Shown piece after piece: positions 10,298-23,195 of a DNA stretch of 64,000 nt (positions within the stretch are counted from its first letter, which is position 1; each line of letters begins with the position of its first letter). A program made the position numbers and the translations under genes. The notes below the pieces were generated by a model. That model worked only from the letters and a program-made list of their open reading frames with translations. It searched no databases and was not told the origin of the DNA. The stretch comes from Collybiopsis luxurians FD-317 M1 (Eukaryota > Basidiomycota > Agaricomycetes > Agaricales > Omphalotaceae). The DNA is taken from positions 70,019 through 134,018 of the forward strand of contig KN834794.1 of assembly GCA_000827265.1 (NCBI GenBank), given 5' to 3'.

Positions 10298-13200
10298 TTA
10301 ACAGTATTCCAAGGCTCCATGATGCTTTAGGTACTGTACAATATCTGACCTGCCTTTAGCAACTGCAGCTTGCAGTGCTAATCCATACTTCCCTGCTGAT
10401 ATATTAATATTTGCGCCTACTGTAACAAGGTATACAACAATATTTGAGTGTCCCCCCCAAGCTGCTGCTTGCAGTGCTGTTCCATATGTCCCAGCTTGTA
10501 TGTTGATATCAGCTGCTGCACTTGACACCAGGAACTTAACTATATCTAAATGCCCTATAATAGCTGCTGCTTGCAATGCTGTACCGTATTCACCTCCTAG
10601 TGAATTGGCATCCACACCTTTGGAGAGGAAAAATTTGATAATACCTAGATCTCCTCTACATGCTGCTGCATGCAGTACTGTGCCATATGCTCCTTCTTGA
10701 ACATTCATATTTGCCCCATTTGATACAAGGAATTCAACAAATTTCAGTTGTCCCCTCCATGCTGCTGCTTGCAATGCTGTTCCATATTCCCCTCCTTGAG
10801 AATTGACATTTGCACCTTTTGATATCAGAAATTTAACAATATCCAAAGGCTTGCTGTCTGTTGTTTGTACTCCTAATCTGTGTTTTCTTCTTTCAAGTTG
10901 TAGCTTGACAGTTGCACCTTCTGATATCAGAGATGTGACATCACCCAGGCTCTGTGTAACTGGTAGTTCACAGCGATGCTGCCAAGTTGTTCTATGTTTC
11001 CATCTATGGTGTTCGACCTCTGCATCCTTGAATAAAATGTATGCATCATATCCTCCCCATGCTCCTGCTTGCACTGGTGACCCAGATTCCCCTCCTGATA
11101 AACTGATATCTGCACCACATGATACCAAGAATTTAACAATACTTAAGTGTCCCATAATAGCTGCTGCTTGGAGTGCTGTCCCATAAATTCCTGCTTGTAG
11201 ATTGACCTCTGCCTTATTCAACACCAGGAGTTTCACAATATCCAAATGTCCCTGAAATGCTGCTGCTTGCAGTGCTGTTCCATATTTTCCTCCTAGTAGA
11301 TTGACATCTGCATTATGTGCTATGAGGAGTCTAACCATATCTAGGCTTTCCATCAACGCTGCCACTTGCAGTGCTGGTCCACATTCCCCTCCTTGTTGAT
11401 TGACATCTGCACCATTTGATACCAAGAACTTGACTATATCTAGTTGTCTTGCATATGCTGATGCTTGGAGTGCTGTTCCATATCTTCCTCCCTGTAGATT
11501 GAGATTTGTCATTTTTGATACCAAAATCTTCACAATATCCAGCTGTCCATACCATGCTGCTGCATGCAGTGCTGATCCATATTCACCTCCTTGTAGATTA
11601 ACATCTGCACCATTCACTACTAGGAATTCAACTATGTTGAGGTTTTTATTTGAAGCCGCTTCAGTATGCAATATTCTGCCACATTCCTTCTTCCAATCAA
11701 TGTCTGCTTCCATTGCAATGTCAACTAAAACTTGAAACAGCTCTGAGTTTCCACTTTTAGCTATGTTGATTGCTGCTTTCTGGAAGTCTGACACCTTTGC
11801 ACCATATTCTATTAAGATTTTACATATATTTATACAGCCCGATTGGAATGCTTGAAGCAAAACCTCTGAATACCAGACCTTGACAGGAAGTTGGCCTTTC
11901 AGATGTCCTTCCATGATCTCAATCATCTTGGTCAATCCTCCTACATTATCTGTTGCTGCTGCTTGGGTCAGAGAGACTTTTATCATCTGTGGATCAATCT
12001 TAGGCCACGCATCCCCATTTGCTACTTGAATCCACTTTAAAAATATTGCCTGCCAAACCGTGGCCCTCTGACCATTGAGGTCATCAATCTCTGCTAGTGC
12101 ATTGCAAACAGTTTGGAATAGTGAGTCCGAGTAAGATTGAAGTTTGGCCATGTATAACTTTAAAATGGTATGAGCCTCTCCCTGTGGAGACTCATAAGTC
12201 AGGAGAGGCTGATACTGGGAAAATATTCCATAAAGAGCTTGAGCAACTATTTCCTGGATAGAAGAATTGGACTGCAAATTGGAGAGCCAAGCCAGAATAT
12301 CTGCAGAAATAACATCAAGTACTTTGCTTCCGGCACTCCATTTATCGGATCCAGGAAAACTAGATTTAAGATAATTCAGTTCAGCCTCTTTCAGTGAGGT
12401 GAAAAGGGGCTCTGGAGAAGTAAATAAACATTCTACTGCACTTAGTGGATGCATCACATAGTTGGCTGGCTTAAAAAGGAGAGGTATCCTGTATGGACAA
12501 TCAATCCAGATTGGAGTCAGAAAAATGCTCCCTAAGTACACACTAAATGCAAGGATTGTAATTGTAACAACAATCCAGCACAAGGGGTGGGAGAGTTCTG
12601 AGACATACAATGATAGGCCTACGAAAAAAAGAGCCAGTGATGCATGAAGAATAAGTGGCAAGGTTCCAATAATCTCTGGAACCTTCCATTTTGTAAGCCC
12701 TGAGATTCTGAACTGTCTAATAATAGCTCTCTCTTTGGCATTTCCAGATGAAATTGAACCATAAGCTTGAAGCCATTGTTTTACCAATACTGATAAGAGG
12801 GCAGTTGCAAGTGAGAGAGACAGACTTGCAAAAAAAAGGCCATTAATCCATAAGTCATTTGTACCTGGTGATGCATCATTCAAATGGACAGGAGCAGATG
12901 GAACATTATTAATTGCTGTCATGTTCCCTGCTGCTCGCAGGAGTTGAGCCTGTTCTACAAGCAATGTAACAGTGATCTGGGTGTAATCTGGCTTGAGAGA
13001 GTCAACAGTTGCCACAACAAATGCAGTCACAACTGCAGAAAAAAGTGCAGCCTTGGATTAATTGAATCAGTAAGTAGCATACTAGATAGCTAGAGTCACT
13101 TACAAAAATGAGAAGGGAGTCAATGGTATCTTTGAATCCTTTCAACATCTCATCATCATAACTTTCAGCTTCATCTAGGTAAACTTTCCAAACTCGAGCA

Positions 13201-13566
13201 TTCTCTTTGATTTCCTGACCCAAAGGATCCGGAGCATACTTTTCTGAATAGTTGTATGTCCGAGTTCCTGATTCTCACTAGTTAGCGTTCATCCTAATTA
13301 ATGTCTATCTAATAGAATAAGAATTTACCGGTATAGAAAGACTGATACTGAGGAATTCCAAAGAAGCGAGACTCCTCATTATCCCTCTTCTGTTTGGTCG
13401 GGATCTCTGGCGCATGCATAGGCTCTTTGCCTTTGCCATGGGCAAAGTTGTCTGGTATCTGATGTGCTCGATAGCCCATGCCTCCGGTAATGTGTTCTTT
13501 GTGCCACAGCGATTTGCTTGGACTTGCTGTATTGTTTGTACAATGAGATTGACCTTGGTCCGACAT
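10298..13566 (-). CDS. DUF6535 membrane domain plus ankyrin-repeat protein
   Basis: Three exons: about 13566-13329 (MSDQGQSHCTNN to QYQSFYTG), about 13274-13104 (ends IDSLLIF) and about 13055-10298. The DUF6535 region holds GFKDTIDSLLIF, LFSAVVTAFVVATV and DLWINGLFFASLSLSLATAL, plus two further hydrophobic segments, giving about four helices. A middle region of about 280 residues shows no clear motif. The C-terminal half is an ankyrin array with about 13 good repeats of the type YGTALQAAAxxGHLDIVKFL. One repeat (about 11150-10860) is replaced by about 70 residues of non-ankyrin sequence. DUF6535 proteins are an expanded, uncharacterised agaricomycete family; a membrane-anchored recognition role is inference. 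The gene is otherwise open and looks functional. Confidence 0.8.
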
Positions 13567-15146
13567 GGTGGGGCGATGAAGTTTGAGGGAGAAAATAAAG
13601 AAGGGTTGACAGTTCATGGCGAATTAGGTTTATATGGTTTCTTGTGCATTCCTGCTGCAGAATCGTGCCACATGCCATATGTGTCAAATCGTACTCCGCT
13701 CTAGCCACGCACGGAAAGGTATAGATTTCTGGAAAGAAAACATATTGAGTTCAAGCACTCGCCCTGGTCGACCGGCTGTTCCCTTGCGGGATTCCACCTG
13801 CCTATGCATCTCCAAGTCCAAACACGTGAAAGTCAATACGGAACGACTCCATTACCACCGATCACAGGTTCAAATACTGAATTGCAACCTTCCTTCCCCC
13901 CTTGCCAGACCGCAAATATTGACTGGTTTTGACCGGTCCGATATGTAGTTCGCACTGGCGCTGAATGCCTTCCCTCTTTGGCTTCGCAAATAAAATACGT
14001 GGTCCCTTGGTTGATTTTGGGGTTAAAATACTTGTACAAGATCTCATAACGAAGTGACTGAAGGAGTTCCCGACAGCCGGCACTTGGTCCCGTAGCGGCA
14101 TGTGTCGTTGTCTTAAACGAGGAAGTCGACTGCCGGGCCCTATCTTGCAGGACTTCATGGAGAAGATCATTTCGCAGGCTAAGGGTAAACTAGCGCTAAC
14201 TCGTTGTGCCTAAACGTAGAGTCAACTGGGGGAAAATCTCGAATACGTAGCTTTGAGTCGCTGACCTGCCTTGGTTCAGTTGAGTGGAAGTTTCTTTATT
14301 GAACTACTACTTACGACTTACAGAACCATTGGAATGTATGATAGAACATACACACTGATGGGACAGAAAAGACCAGCGTAAGCTTACCTTGTGTGGATCA
14401 CCAACAAGCCAGAGCAGTAGGGACGACCAACATACAGATGATTCAAGTAACATAGCAAGGTCTGCTCCATAAAATAATCTATTTTCGGGTTCAGCATTTG
14501 GAAGGACAAAACCAGTCGCGGAGGAAGAACATTGATTTTCCTTTTTTCCCCTCGGTCGAGGTGACTATCTTATGTTCAATATGAAGTCTGTCGTACAGAT
14601 TGAACTGCGACAGTCCGTAATCTACGTCCTCGAGACATTATGGATTTCCTGGCGATGACTTACGTTAAAAAACGAAGCCTCGAAGGCCGGGAGCTTCTAA
14701 ACTGGCCTTTGTATACGCCAGGTCGATTGTCGATTCCGAGAAATGAGAGCCGTACGTGATCACCGGTGAGGAGGCGTTTTTTACAATAGAAATCGCACCT
14801 CGAAAAGAAATTTGGTAAGGCATTCAGGGCAAGAAAAGCGTTATCACTTGGGAAGCACGGCAAGTACCAGAGTCAGAAATTCTGGTTCGAACCAGTGGCT
14901 GCCACTTCCATGAGCACTGAGCAGGAACTTGGCTTTAAATTCAGTTAAGCGGCGTCATTGGAACAAGACGTCGGTTCAAGATGCAACTAGAAGGCGGCAG
15001 CAAGAAGTGTGGAGTGTGGGGAATCTTCTTTATAGCTGGATGTATGGTTTTAGTCCGAAGTGCGAAACGCCTTAGCGCTGAAGAACACGTGCAAGAAATT
15101 TCATTAGCGCCCATAAATTTCCTCTTTCCACTTTACCGTTATCATT
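13567..15146. other. Intergenic between divergent genes, no gene recognised
   Basis: Overlapping small frames of about 65-105 codons on both strands around 13380-14170 have no family features. The region holds the promoters of the ankyrin gene (minus) and UTP14 (plus). A palindrome around TTCGAACC near 14885 was checked as a tRNA T-arm and does not fit. Confidence 0.45.
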
Positions 15147-18100
15147 ATGGCTCGCCCTTCCTCGGGCTCGCGTCCTAAATCACTCAAGGCCAAGGATGCC
15201 TCCAAGCGAAAGAGCGCCGCAGCGGCAGGGTATGCCAAACGACACGCAAAAAAGGCAGCCAATTCCCTTTCTCGTTCTCAGGATGTGTACGAGTACACTC
15301 CGGAAAAAGTTCGAAGGTCAAAAATTGGTCTGGATCTTGACAGGGATGAGGAAATGGATGGTGGAGCTCGACCGGGCTATGGAAACGATGACGACGAGGA
15401 GATGGAGGATATCCGTATGAAGGCGCGGTTAATTGGTGAAAACGGAGAAGACGAAAAGATTGATAGCGAGGACGATGAGGAAATTGATAGCGATGCTGCT
15501 TTTGACGAGGATGATGATGAGAGGTTTGCTGGGTTTTTCTCGAAAAAGGTATGCGAAATTTTGGTTTGTGGTATGGTTTTTGCCTAACCCAGAATTTAGG
15601 TCGAGAAGAAAAAGGCAAAGAAACGCGCGTCTGTTAGGTTTGCAGACGTTGATCTCGATGAAGACGATGAACCGGAGCGGGAAGCTCAAAATTCTGAACA
15701 GGACGAAAGCGAGGAGGAAGACCAGGAGGAATCTGGTGAGGACGATGAGTTCATAGATGTCCTCGACATTCTAGACGGACGAGGGGAACCCCTGAACTCT
15801 GATGACGAAACCAAGGATACTCGGAAAGAGTCTATTTCAGCCGACCGAGGCAGCGACGACGGCATGAAAGATGTGGATGTCCAGCAAGAGGCAGAAGAGG
15901 AGGAAGAAGATGAAGACGAAGAAGCAGACGAAGAGGACGACAAGATATCGGTCTCCCTCTCTGAAGCAGAGAACGAAGCCGCAGGAGCTTTGGACGATCT
16001 TCAGAGTTTTATTTCTTCCCTCGATCCTTCCTCTTCCTCTGCCAAAAAGCGTAAAGCTGACGGAGAAGAACCCGAACAACCCAAAAAGCGTCGTCTGCTC
16101 AAGGAACGAACGGAGGCTGGTGTGGAAAGCGAGTTTAGAACGCAGAGTGCAGGTAACATTCATCACCTTTCTATCTATTCTGGATTTTTATTCCTGTTTT
16201 CCTTATCAGGTCTGTCGCTGAACGACCTCCTGGCGCCTCTTGGTCAAACATCATCCTTGGACAAATCGGTCAAAGCTCTTCAGTCAGCTTCCGTCGCCGA
16301 CGGTTCCTCATCCGGCAAAAAGAAAAAACCCCAAACCCTCCCCGTTCCTCTTCCTCAACGAACCCAAGAGCGTGTGGATCGTCAAGCGGCTTACGAACAG
16401 ACGAAAGCAGAAGTAGACAAATGGAGTGCAACGATGAAACGTATCAGTGAAGCGGAACACCTCAGTTTTCCGCTGCAAGCCCCCGCACAGGCGAGAGTAA
16501 GCAATTTGGAGCTCGCTGCAAAGTTTAAGGTGTGTATAGCTACTCTTCTTTTCGTTCAAGTGCGATGCGATGGAAGATTCTGATTCTCTTTCCTTTCAGC
16601 CCACTACGGCACTCGAATCAACCATCTCCTCCCTCCTCTCCTCCGCCAACCTCGCCACCGACGCCTCCGTCCTCGAAACCGAAGAAAACATCCTCAAAAC
16701 CAACGCCATCTCCGTCGAAGAAGTTGCCGAACGCCGACGCGAACTTCGGCGGATGCGCGAGTTGATGTTCCGTGCCGAAGCGAAAGCGAAGCGGGTGAAA
16801 AAGATTAAGAGTAAAGTCTATAGACGTTTGCGGAGGAAGGAGAGGGAGGGGGTGGATGAGGGGGGTGATGATGGGGAGGAAGGGGAGGGTTTGTCGGAGG
16901 AAAGGAAGTTGAAATTGGAGATGGAGAGGGCTAGGGAGAGGGCTACGTTGAAGCATAAGAATACGGGGAAGTGGGCGAAGAAGATGATGAGCCGGAATGG
17001 GTTTGGAGAGGGTGAGGATGGTGAGGATGATATGAGGGGCGGACGGCAGGAGATTGAGGAGATGCTGTTGAGGGGGGAGAAACTCCGGCGGAAAATTCAA
17101 GGGAAGGATAGTGACGAGGACGAGAGCAGCGGCGATGAGGATGACGACGGCGACGACGACGGGGATGAGGGAGGTGTGGAGTCGGCATTCAATGAGCTCA
17201 AGGCTCTTTCTGGACAGGTGGACGACTCTGAAGAATCATTCAGGAAGAAGGGGAAGAGCGTGTTTGAGATGAAGTTTATGAAGGATGCGATGGCAAGGAA
17301 GCAGGCGGAGACTAGTAGGATGGTGGATGATTTTGTGAAGGAGATGGGCGCAGGAGATGAACAGGGAGATGACGAAGGTGACGATGAAGGCGAGACGCTG
17401 CCGGAAAATGGTGTCGTTGTATCCAGGACCGGTGGAAGGATGGTGTTCAAACCTGGAGCGACAACGGGAAAAGGTGCATCCGCAGTAAGGTCTCCCCCTC
17501 ATTTTTTCTGCCTTACGTCTCAAATCCGTTACCTTGCAGGTAAACATCTCCCAAACGCTTTCACGGGCTTCAGAAGACACGTCTAGCTCAACGTTGAAAT
17601 CCACGGACGCGCTCTCACCACCTTCGCCAGCATCTCCTCTCGTACCGCTCACAACGCAAATGCCGTCCCGACCTCTAGAACCGTCCACGTCCGAACCTGC
17701 ATCTTCTTCTACGGCCGTATCTTCCGCGAATCCTTGGCTCGTACCGTCTACCTCTACAAATACTGGTAAAACCTCTCGGAAGAACGAAATCGTCGTGGAT
17801 AAAGATAGCTCTTCAACGACAAAGTCGAAGCATAAGCTGAAGAAACAGACGAGGAAGACGGAGGAGGAGAAGGCCAAGGCCAAAGATGACGCGGTGGTGG
17901 AGATCGAGATGGATGAGGTTCTCGTCGCCCCTTCAAGTGCGGGGGCGGCAACTTCAGCTGCTAACTCCGGCGCCAACGCCAGTCAAAAATCGAAGAAGGA
18001 CAAGGGCAAGGGCAAGGGCAAGGGCAAGGACAAGGGCAAGGTACAAGTCTCTTCGGACGGTGACGACGATCAGGATTCCGACAGCGATAACAATAGCGAG

Positions 18101-18783
18101 GTCGAGGCGCAAGAAAAGATGCTCCAGCTTAAGGGTAAAAAGGCAAAAACTGTGAAGGCTTTCGAGCAGCGTGAGCTCGTTGCTAGAGCTTTTGCCGGCG
18201 ATAATGTCGTTAGAGTGCGTTTCGTGTTCTGATCTACGTTGCGCTTGAACCTGATTTCCTCTTTTTGTTCCGTTTGCGTAGGACTTTGAAGAAGCCAAAC
18301 GAAGAGAGATTGCCATGGATGCTCCCAAGGAAGTTGATACGACTCTTCCCGGCTGGGTATGCCTTCTTCGATTTATGCGACTTACCGGTGTTTTTAATAA
18401 CTCCTAGGGCTCCTGGGGAGGTACAGGGACACGGAAGAGTGCTCCTAAACCCCATCTCATCAAAAAAGTCGCCGGTATCGACCCCAAAACTCGCGAAGAT
18501 TACAACAAATCTCGCGTTATCATTTCGGAAAAGCGGGACAAAAAAGCGGCCAAGTATCTTGTGAATGACCTACCCTACCCGTACACCAGTAAAGCCCAGT
18601 TCGATCGAAGGATGCAGCAGCCGCTGGGACCGGAATGGAACACCAGGGTTGGTTTCCAGAAGGGGACTTTGCCTAGGATTGTCAAGAAGGTATGTTGATG
18701 GTGTTGATCAAACTGCGATCGCAACTAATGAGATGAAAATACAGATGGGAACGGTTATTGACCCGCTGGAGAAGTTATCGTAG
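15147..18783 (+). CDS. UTP14: U3 snoRNA-associated protein 14 (SSU processome component)
   Basis: Nucleolar protein of the small-subunit processome, needed for 18S rRNA maturation; in yeast it recruits and stimulates the Dhr1 helicase. Eight exons fit: 15147-15548, 15600-16152, 16210-16529, 16600-17484, 17540-18214, 18282-18356, 18408-18689 and 18745-18783. They total 3231 nt, an exact multiple of three, encoding 1076 residues. Family blocks: DAAFDEDDDERFAGFF in the acidic N-terminus, KIKSKVYRRLRRKE and TLKHKNTGKWAKKMM in the middle, and near the end LPGWGSWGG, VIISEKRDKKAAKY, PYPYTSKAQFDRRM and PLGPEWNT. Long Asp/Glu and Lys-rich tracts are usual for this family. Single-copy housekeeping gene, a useful synteny anchor. 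I chose the ATG at 15147 because it starts the basic N-terminal block directly. Confidence 0.95.
17998..18042 (+). repeat. (GGCAAG)n hexamer repeat inside UTP14
   Basis: Tandem GGCAAG units, two of them varied to GACAAG, encode a Lys/Gly run (KDKGKGKGKGKDKGK) in exon 5. It is in frame and length-variable by nature. Confidence 0.85.
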
Positions 18784-19087
18784 GAAGTTGGCTTGTGCTA
18801 CATGCTGACGGTGTAACTACAGACGTATTACATACCTACTTGTCGTATCCCATCCTGCGTTTGTTCGTCTGCATCAAGCGCTCGTTGGAGGCAAAATCTA
18901 TGGCTTTATCTTACAGGAATGTGGCAGGGACGGAGATTGCAGCAAACAGAACTAACGGCTTAAAATCGAAATCTGAACGGGAACCCACTGGTCGGAACGT
19001 TAGAGTGTATTGTCGAAGGCGCTACTAGGTGAATACATTCATTCTTTTTATTTACATATTGCAATAGTACCTTGAGGCTTCTAAGAT
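18784..19087. other. Convergent 3' intergenic spacer
   Basis: About 300 bases between the UTP14 stop and the stop of the converging NACHT-WD40 gene. Nothing else recognised. Confidence 0.6.
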
Positions 19088-22000
19088 TTATTTTGCAGCT
19101 TTGATTGATGAAGATTGGGAAAGTTCAGATCCTCCGTAGCATGCAGTCCAATTTTCGCCATGAACGAAGTCGCTGAGATCCAGAGAAGCTTGATGAACCC
19201 GGGAGATGAGAAGCTGCATATGGGGCACACTGAGCCCTTCTCGGTACTGAGGAGGGATCCAAAGAAGAAGGGAAGAGTCGGAACTACAGATCCATCCATT
19301 ATCTTGCAAAGACACATCCTCAAAAGGCTCATGAGAGTGGAGACCATGATCATGATGCAAAGAACAAAATGATAGACAGTGATGCTGCAATTCGCTTATA
19401 TCTTCGGGCTCTGCATCCCACACGCGCACTGAGTGGTCAGCTGATCCAGAAACAATCCTTTTTCCATCAGGCGAAAAGGCAACCGACCAAACCGGGCCTG
19501 TATGCCCGTGCAAAGGATGCCCCATAACATTTCTGCTCGCTACATCCCATATCATTACCAAACATCTATTTGACCCAGAGACGAGTTTCTTGCCATCTGG
19601 AGAGAAAGCAACAGAGAGTACTGAGTTTGTATGGCAATTCAAAGGCTCTGCTATAAGAGTTCCTTCGATAGCATCCCATATTCGCACTGAGTGATCAGAG
19701 GATCCAGAAACAATCTGTTTTCCATTGGGTGAAAATGCAACTGACCAAACAGGGCCTGTGTGCCCTTGCAAGGGACGACCTGTGGCATGTTGGACTTGTA
19801 AATCCCATATAATCAGGGAACAATCAGATGATCCAGATACAGCCATCCTTCCATCAGGGGAAAAAGCGACCGAATAAACCGCTTCGCTATGTCCTTGCAA
19901 AGGATTTAATACAGCTTTGCCACTTCTTGTATCCCATATCCGTAGCGAACAATCAACTGATCCGGACATGACCTTTTGTCCATCTGGTGAAAAAACAACT
20001 GATCGCACACAATTAGTATGCCCCTCCAGAGGTTCACCTAAAAGCTTTCTAGTTGCTGTATCCCAGATTTGCACTGAAGCGTCTGATGATCCAGTTACAA
20101 TTTTTCTTCCATCTGGAGAAAAGGCAATTGACCAAACAGGGCCTTTATGCCCTCGCAAAGGATTCCCCACAGGATCTCCGGTATTTGCACTCCAAATCTG
20201 CACTGAATTGTCAGATGATCCAGACGCAATGTACTGACTATCTGGTGAGAAGGCAACTGATAAAACAAGGTCTGTATGCCCCAGCAGAGGACTACAAATG
20301 CCATTTCTGGAAACTGCATCCCATATTCTTATTGTGCAGTCATATGATCCAGAAACAATTCTCTTCCCATCAGGAAAAAAAGCAACTGACCATACTGAGT
20401 CCATATGCCCTTGCAGGGGATTTCCCATGGTATTTCCTGAATCTGTATCCCAAAGCCGAACTGAGCAGTCAGATGATCCAGAGACCAGTCTCTTTCCATC
20501 TGGTGAAAAGGCAACTGAATAGACTGAGCCTTTGTGCCCTTGCAATGGACCTCCCACACTATTACCACTTTCTATATCCCAAATTCTTATTGACCAGTCA
20601 TCTGATGCTGTTGCAATTCTCTCTCCATTCGGTGAGATGGCAATTGCCTGGATATAATCTGTATGCCCTTGCAAAACATTCCCTATAGCATTCCCAGTTT
20701 CCACATCCCATATTCTTGCTGAGTGATCAGAGGATCCTGATACAATCTTTTTTCCATCTGGAGAAATAGCAACTGCCCGGACTGAGCCTCTATGTCCCAG
20801 CAAGGGATTTCCTATAGCTTTGAAAGTTTCTGTATCCCATATCTGAATTGAGGAATCATCTGATCCAGATACAATCCTCTTCCCATCTGGTGAAAAGACA
20901 ACTGATCTCACCCAATCTGTATGGCCTTGAAGGGGTTCTCCTATAGCATGCCCGAGCTCTACACTCCATATCAATATCGAACCATCATCTGACCCAGATG
21001 CAATTTTCTTTCCATCTGGTGAAAAGGCAACTGACCGGACCCAGTTAGTGTGCCCTTCAAGAGGCTGACCAATATCGTTCCCATTCTCTACACTCCATAT
21101 ATGTACTGAACAATCTGTGGATCCAGATGCAATCTTCATTCCATCTGGAGAGACAGAAAGTGCCCGTATTGGCCCTGTGCGCCCCTTTAAGATAGCTTGT
21201 AATGCTGGCCAATGCAACTTTTGGCCTTTACACACCTTAATCAACTGCCGAAAGGATGATAGGTAGGTCTCCCGTAACAGTGATTCTTTGGGAAGAAATG
21301 GGAGAGCGGAAATATACAAATGTGGTGTGGACTCTCCTATCATTCCTCCAAAAATGTGCCCAAACAGTCTTATTTCATTTCCTATGCTTTGTAGTCTCAG
21401 AGCATCCTGTGTACCCTTTCCCAGAACATATCAGTATACAGTCTTTCAGGGTGAGTAAAATCTTACATACTTTGATTAGTTGTACCCATTGAATCATATT
21501 TTCCATGCTTCTTGCAATTACCTCCATTCTATTCAGAATACCTAAAACCTCCATCCAATACAATGAATGTTTGAATATAAATGTCTTGATCAAGGCCAGC
21601 ATCTGAACATTGCATGGAATATTTACTAGATGGGCATCCCAAAAACAACAGGCATATGATAACTCTGATGGTATTTTATCTCTGATGAGATCTCCTAAGT
21701 TTTGAATTTCTGAGTTGCGTAAATAAGAACTGCCCAGGTTACACATGTTGAAATGAAGTTGTTTAGTCATAATCTTGACAACTGCAGCTGCCATGATATT
21801 CTGTCCTTCCACTAGTTTAATTGCATATTCCCCACTCCTCGTTTCATCGAGGAGAAAATCATGAACAGATGAATGGACTGGGCGTATTGGGACATCCAAA
21901 TCATTTACACCAGTCAGCAGTGATCCAAGCCAAGGAATAACTGCATCCACTCCTTGCTCATCGTCTTCCTCTATGTAATCGTAATATGCTATCTGAAGAT

Positions 22001-23195
22001 TCTTTAATGCTGACTTTGACAGTGGCTCAAATGCTGCTAAAATTTGAGCCATTACTTTTCTGTATTCATTCATCACCTCCTCATCCTTGGAATCAAAAAG
22101 TTCCTCAAGAATTGACTTGTATAATTGATCAAGGGGCTTAAGAGTTTTGTTGAGATCCCAATTGAGGGCTATGAATTTTTCCAATCGTTTCCTAATTTTA
22201 ATACCAGGTTTAACTTTTTGACAAAGTGCCTCACAAACAGTGTATGCCCACTGAAAATATCCTTCAGCTCCCTTAGCTAAGAGCTGACACTGGTCGAGAC
22301 TCAAGTCCCCGTTTCTGATCAGTGTTCCCATTCTGTTCAGAATATACTTATAAATATCATGCTCTGTATCATTCAGATTACTTATATTCAAGGCTTGAAT
22401 TTGATTTGCATATTCCTCTAGAATTTCTGCAACATCATTGTCCAACCTGGATGTCATCAAGACTCGAAAGTTGCTTGGAAGATTATTTACTCCCTCCATT
22501 AACACAGACAAAAACTTCTTTCTTAAACTATTCTCCTGCTGAGGACCACACTCATCCAGTGCATCTATTACAATCACCACTGGCTTGATTCCATATGCTA
22601 ATTTAGCAGGCTTTGAGATCAGACTTTGCCACAGCTCTTTTAGGCTAGAGCTGCTTAAAAGATAGGGATCTTTCTCCAAGATTTCTATCAAGCCATTTCT
22701 GAAATTTGGCACATGAATGGCCAAATTATAAGCAATACTCTGCAAAGCCTTGCTCGGCGTCCGGTCCATAGAAAGAGTTCTATCAAAATGAAAGAATGCT
22801 CCCAAACAGTCTTCATCTTTACTTTTCTTCCCGATAGAATGGCTAATAGCAGACTTGCCAGTTCCTGCAGGACCATGAAGAAAAAAAGATTTAGGAGCAT
22901 CAGCTCCAATTTTCGATATCCAGTGGGATATTTTTTTGATGATTTCAACTCTTGTATGTTCCAAGCAGACTTTGTCACTGTCAAGGTATGCTTTGAAATC
23001 CGGATTCAATTTCTTGCGAAGTTTTGCCTCGAATTCATCTGGATCAAAAGGTTGATCATTCTAAGAATTTTTTGTAAACGAAGAGTGTTTGCCTTTTTGG
23101 CCAATGTTGTTCACTGCGATGTATTGATCACCGTGAATATTGAATATATCAGGATTATGAATGTGAACATTCTGAGCGCCGGGGAACAAGGCCAT
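19088..23195 (-). CDS. NACHT-WD40 (NLR-like STAND) protein, intact
   Basis: Three exons: 23195-23115, 23060-21471 and 21406-19088 (81 + 1590 + 2319 nt). All are in phase and encode 1329 residues. Residues 1-27 are a short Gly/Asn/Ile-rich N-terminus. The NACHT NTPase follows, with Walker A GPAGTGKS and Walker B VVIVIDALDECG. The first WD40 exon then has ESTPHLYISALPF. Fourteen WD40 repeats follow, fitting two seven-bladed propellers, many of the form VAFSPDGKRIVSGS. After them comes the C-terminal block GWICSSDSSLLLWIPP usual in these basidiomycete proteins. Members are STAND NTPases that oligomerise on ligand binding; related ascomycete proteins (HET-E/D/R) act in heterokaryon incompatibility. 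Function in this organism is inferred. The start at 23195 matches the start of the paralogue at 51913. An in-frame TAG between exons 1 and 2 is removed by a 54-nt GT-AG intron. Confidence 0.88.

Noticed and set aside
14870..14910. TTCGAACC palindrome resembling a tRNA T-loop.
   Set aside because: The five-base stems on either side do not pair and no acceptor or anticodon arm can be drawn.
16618..17100. Long minus-strand frame opposite UTP14.
   Set aside because: Pro/Leu/His-rich shadow of the acidic/basic coding strand; UTP14 reads in phase across it.
20053..20688. Plus-strand frame of 211 codons opposite the WD40 array.
   Set aside because: Periodic composition mirrors the 126-nt WD40 repeats on the other strand; a shadow frame.
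23061..23063. In-frame TAG near the start of the intact NACHT-WD40 gene, suggesting a pseudogene.
   Set aside because: The TAG is the 3' end of a 54-nt intron that opens with GTGAAC at 23114; splicing keeps the frame, and the paralogue has an intron at a similar place.
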